Of a stretch of 22,500 nt of DNA, positions 19,301 to 22,500 are shown piece after piece. The DNA is from Glandiceps talaboti (Eukaryota > Hemichordata > Enteropneusta > Spengelidae), in assembly GCF_964340395.1 (NCBI RefSeq), contig NC_135567.1:8114158-8136657 (forward strand), given 5' to 3'. The notes below the pieces were generated by a model. The model worked only from the letters and a program-made list of their open reading frames with translations. It was not told the origin of the DNA and made no database searches. How positions within the stretch are numbered: position 1 is the stretch's first letter; the number at the start of each line of letters is the position of its first letter. The translations under genes were made by a program, and so were the position numbers.

Positions 19301-21430
19301 TGCATTAAATGCATTTCACACATTCTAGAGTTGCACGAAATACATTCTATTTGTCGGCGATGGTCCGGGTAGCTTGCATTTAATACATTTAATACATTTA
19401 ATACATTTAATACATTTAATGCATTTAATGCATTTAATACATTCTAGAGTTGCACGAAATACATTCTATTTGTCGGTGATGGTCCGGGTAGCTTGCATTT
19501 AATACATTTAATACATTTAATACATTTAATGCATTTAATGCATTTAATACATTTTAGAGTTGCACGAAATACATTCTATTGCTCGGCGATGGTCCGGGTA
19601 GCTTGCATTTAATACATTTAATACATTTAATACATTTAATGCATTTAATACATTCTAGAGTTGCACGAAATACATTCTATTCCTCGGCGATGGTCCGGGT
19701 AGCTTGCATTTAATACATTTAATACATTTAATGCATTTAATGCATTTAATACATTCTAGAGTTGCAGGAAATACATTCTATTTATCGGCGATGGTCCGGG
19801 TAGCTTGCATATAATACATTTAATACATTTAATACATTTAATGCATTTAATACATTTAATACATTCTAGAGTTGCACGAAATACATTCTATTTCTCGGCG
19901 ATGGTCCGGGTAGCTTGCATTTAATACATTTAATACATTTAATGCATTTAATACATTTAATACATCCTAGAGTTGCACGAAATACATTCTATTCCTCGGC
20001 GATGGTCCGGGTAGCTGACATTTAATACATTTAATACATTTAATGCATTTAATGCATTTAATTCATTTAATACATTCTAGAGTTGCACGAAATACATTCT
20101 ATTCCTCGGCGATGGTCCGGGTAGCTTGCATTTAATACATTTAATACATTTAATGCATTTAATACATTCTAGAGTTGCACGAAATACATTCTATTTGTCG
20201 GCGATGGACCGGGTAGCTTGCATTTAATACATTTAATACATTTAATACATTTAATGCATTTAATACATTTAATACATTCTAGAGTTGCACGAAATACATT
20301 CTATTTCTCGGCGATGGTCCGGGTAGCTTGCATTTAATACATTTAATACATTTAATACATTTAATGCATTAAATGCATTTCCCACATTCTAGAGTTGCAC
20401 GAAATACATTCTATTTGTCGGCGATGGTCCGGGTAGCTTGCATTTAATACATTTAATACATTTAATACATTTAATGCATTTAATGCATTTAATACATTCT
20501 AGAGTTGCACGAAATACATTCTATTTGTCGGTGATGGTCCGGGTAGCTTGCATTTAATACATTTAATACATTTAATACATTTAATGCATTTAATGCATTT
20601 AATACATTTTAGAGTTGCACGAAATACATTCTATTGCTCGGCGATGGTCCGGGTAGCTTGCATTTAATACATTTAATACATTTAATACATTTAATGCATT
20701 TAATACATTTAATACATTCTAGAGTTGCACGAAATACATTCTATTTCTCGGCGATGGTCCGGGTAGCTTGCATTTAATACATTTAATACATTTAATACAT
20801 TTAATGCATTAAATGCATTTCACACATTCTAGAGTTGCACGAAATACATTCTATTTGTCGGCGATGGTCCGGGTAGCTTGCATTTAATACATTTAATACA
20901 TTTAATACATTTAATACATTTAATGCATTTAATGCATTTAATACATTCTAGAGTTGCACGAAATACATTCTATTTGTCGGTGATGGTCCGGGTAGCTTGC
21001 ATTTAATACATTTAATACATTTAATACATTTAATGCATTTAATGCATTTAATACATTTTAGAGTTGCACGAAATACATTCTATTGCTCGGCGATGGTCCG
21101 GGTAGCTTGCATTTAATACATTTAATACATTTAATACATTTAATGCATTTAATACATTCTAGAGTTGCACGAAATACATTCTATTCCTCGGCGATGGTCC
21201 GGGTAGCTTGCATTTAATACATTTAATACATTTAATGCATTTAATGCATTTAATACATTCTAGAGTTGCACGAAATACATTCTATTTATCGGCGATGGTC
21301 CGGGTAGCTTGCATATAATACATTTAATACATTTAATACATTTAATGCATTTAATACATTCTAGAGTTGCACGAAATACATTCTATTTATCGGCGATGGT
21401 CCGGGTAGCTTGCATTTAATACATTTAATA
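16375..21430. repeat. Second higher-order repeat domain, 540-bp pentamers inside a 4.16-kb duplication
   Basis: The variant CGGTGATGG (CpG changed to TpG) marks 16375, 16814, 17860, 18401, 18933, 19474, 20529 and 20978. From 17860 to 19474 the spacing is 541, 532 and 541 bp, five monomers each. A second alternation (TTTCCCACA at about 17710 and 18783, TTTCACACA at about 18242 and 19315; TTGTACG at 17947 and 19020 versus TTGCACG at 18487 and 19560) pairs these into a unit of about 1,073 bp. At larger scale, 16375 to 20529 and 16814 to 20978 are 4,154 and 4,164 bp apart, and the TTGCATATAATAC variant at 17141 recurs at 21314. The ends are approximate. Confidence 0.75.
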
Positions 21431-22500
21431 CATTTAATGCATTTAATACATTCTAGAGTTGCACGAAATGCATTCTATTTCTCGGCGATGGTCCGGGTAG
21501 CTTGCATTTAATACATTTAATACATTTAATGCATTTAATGCATTTAATGCATTTAATACATTCTAGAGTTGCACGAAATACATTCTATTCCTCGGCGATG
21601 GTCCGGGTAGCTTGCATTTAATACATTTAATACATTTAATGCATTAAATACATTCTAGAGTTGCACGAAATACATTCTATTTGTCGGCGATGGTCCGGGT
21701 AGCTTGCATTTAATACATTTAATACATTTAATACATTTAATGCATTTAATACATTTAATACATTCTAGAGTTGCACGAAATACATTCTATTTGTCGGCGA
21801 TGGTCCGGGTAGTTTGCATTTAATACATTTAATGCATTTAATACATTTAATACATTTAATGCATTTAATACATTCTAGAGTTGCACGAAATACATTCTAT
21901 TTCTCGGCGATGGTCCGGGTAGCTTGCATTTAATACATTTAATACATTTAATGCATTTAATACATTCTAGACTTGCACGAAATACATTCTATTTGTCGGC
22001 GATGGTCCGGGTAGCTTGCATTTAATACATTTAATGCATTTAATACATTTAATACATTTAATGCATTTAATACATTCTAGAGTTGCACGAAATACATTCT
22101 ATTTCTCGGCGATGGTCCGGGTAGCTTGCATTTAATACATTTAATACATTTAATACATTCTAGAGTTGCACGAAATATATTCTATTCCTCGGCGATGGTC
22201 CGGGTAGCTTGCATTTAATACACTTAATACTTTTAATGCATTTAATGCATTTAATACATTCTAGAGTTGCACGAAATACATTTTATTCCTCGGCGATGGT
22301 CCGGGTAGCTTGCATTTAATACATTTAATACATTTAATGCATTTAATACATTTAATACATTCTAGAGTTGCACGAAATACATTCTATTTGTCGGCGATGG
22401 TCCGGGTAGCTTGCATTTAATACATTTAATACATTTAATGCATTTAATGCATTTAATACATTCTAGAGTTGCACGAAATACATTCTATTTATCGGCGATG
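21430..22500. repeat. Distal satellite segment with mixed monomers
   Basis: Canonical monomers without a clear higher-order period in the visible part. Private changes include GAAATGCATTC near 21468, AGTTTGCATTT near 21811 and CACTTAATACTTTT near 22221. The array is cut by the window end inside a core. Confidence 0.7.

Larger units (their letters stand above)
8725..22500. repeat. Satellite array, about 92-120 bp monomers, extends past the window
   Basis: At least 13.8 kb of head-to-tail monomers. Each has a constant part of about 55 bp (TCTAGAGTTGCACGAAAT, then ACATTCTATT, then CGGCGATGGTCCGGGTAGCT) and a variable run of 9-bp units, ATTTAATAC or ATTTAATGC, usually four to seven. Unit length therefore steps by 9 bp (for example 101 and 92 bp for the first two full monomers, starting at 8921 and 9022). 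I estimate about 130 monomers from total length. The constant part is nearly invariant apart from the two bases before CGGCGATGG (CT, GT, AT). The left edge, 8725-8920, is degenerate, as expected for an array border. Such arrays are typical of centromeric, pericentromeric or subtelomeric heterochromatin; which one cannot be told here. Confidence 0.97.

Noticed and set aside
8725-22500. CRISPR-like alternation of constant and variable parts
   Set aside because: The variable parts are only different counts of one 9-bp unit, not unique spacers, and the context is animal.

Overview
The window looks like animal nuclear DNA, most likely from an invertebrate with a repeat-rich genome. The reasons are a Penelope-like retroelement remnant, short interstitial copies of the metazoan telomere motif CCCTAA, candidate GT-AG splice signals, no bacterial-style gene packing, and a very large tandem satellite. 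The species cannot be named from the sequence. Intact coding content is low; most of the 22.5 kb is repetitive.

Layout. (1) Positions 1-463 hold a broken Penelope-like retroelement: a minus-strand fragment (1-404) joined head-to-head to a 60-bp plus-strand piece of the same region (404-463), which makes a near-perfect 47-bp-arm foldback. (2) A 240-bp direct repeat occurs at 463-705 and again at 1506-1744, about 96% identical. Each copy carries a TATAAATAG box inside a small inverted repeat. The 800 bp between them contains a minus-strand remnant resembling a SAP DNA-binding domain. (3) Positions 1745-2653 are AT-rich and show no gene, only a perfect RFX-type X-box at 2462. (4) Positions 2654 to about 7870 are two and a half tandem copies of a 1.9-2.2 kb repeat full of AGGTCA half-sites (several DR1 pairs), with a conserved telomere-like insert. 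(5) Positions 7889-8724 hold the only convincing protein-coding signal: an acidic/basic N-terminal ORF overlapping, one frame off, an ORF with two C-x4-C-x9-H-x4-H zinc fingers. The second ORF runs on into the satellite. (6) Position 8725 to the end (at least 13.8 kb) is a satellite of roughly 130 monomers of about 92-120 bp. Each monomer has a conserved CpG-containing core and a variable run of 9-bp ATTTAATAC/ATTTAATGC units. Several nested higher-order repeats are visible, including one with a 34-bp internal inversion inherited at five sites.

There is no operon-like cooperation among genes here. The window reads as heterochromatin-like or subtelomere/pericentromere-like sequence built by retroelement insertion, segmental tandem duplication and satellite amplification, which truncates or buries one small zinc-finger gene. 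The best candidates for something undescribed are the layered satellite with its inverted-monomer lineage and the DR1-bearing 2-kb tandem repeat.
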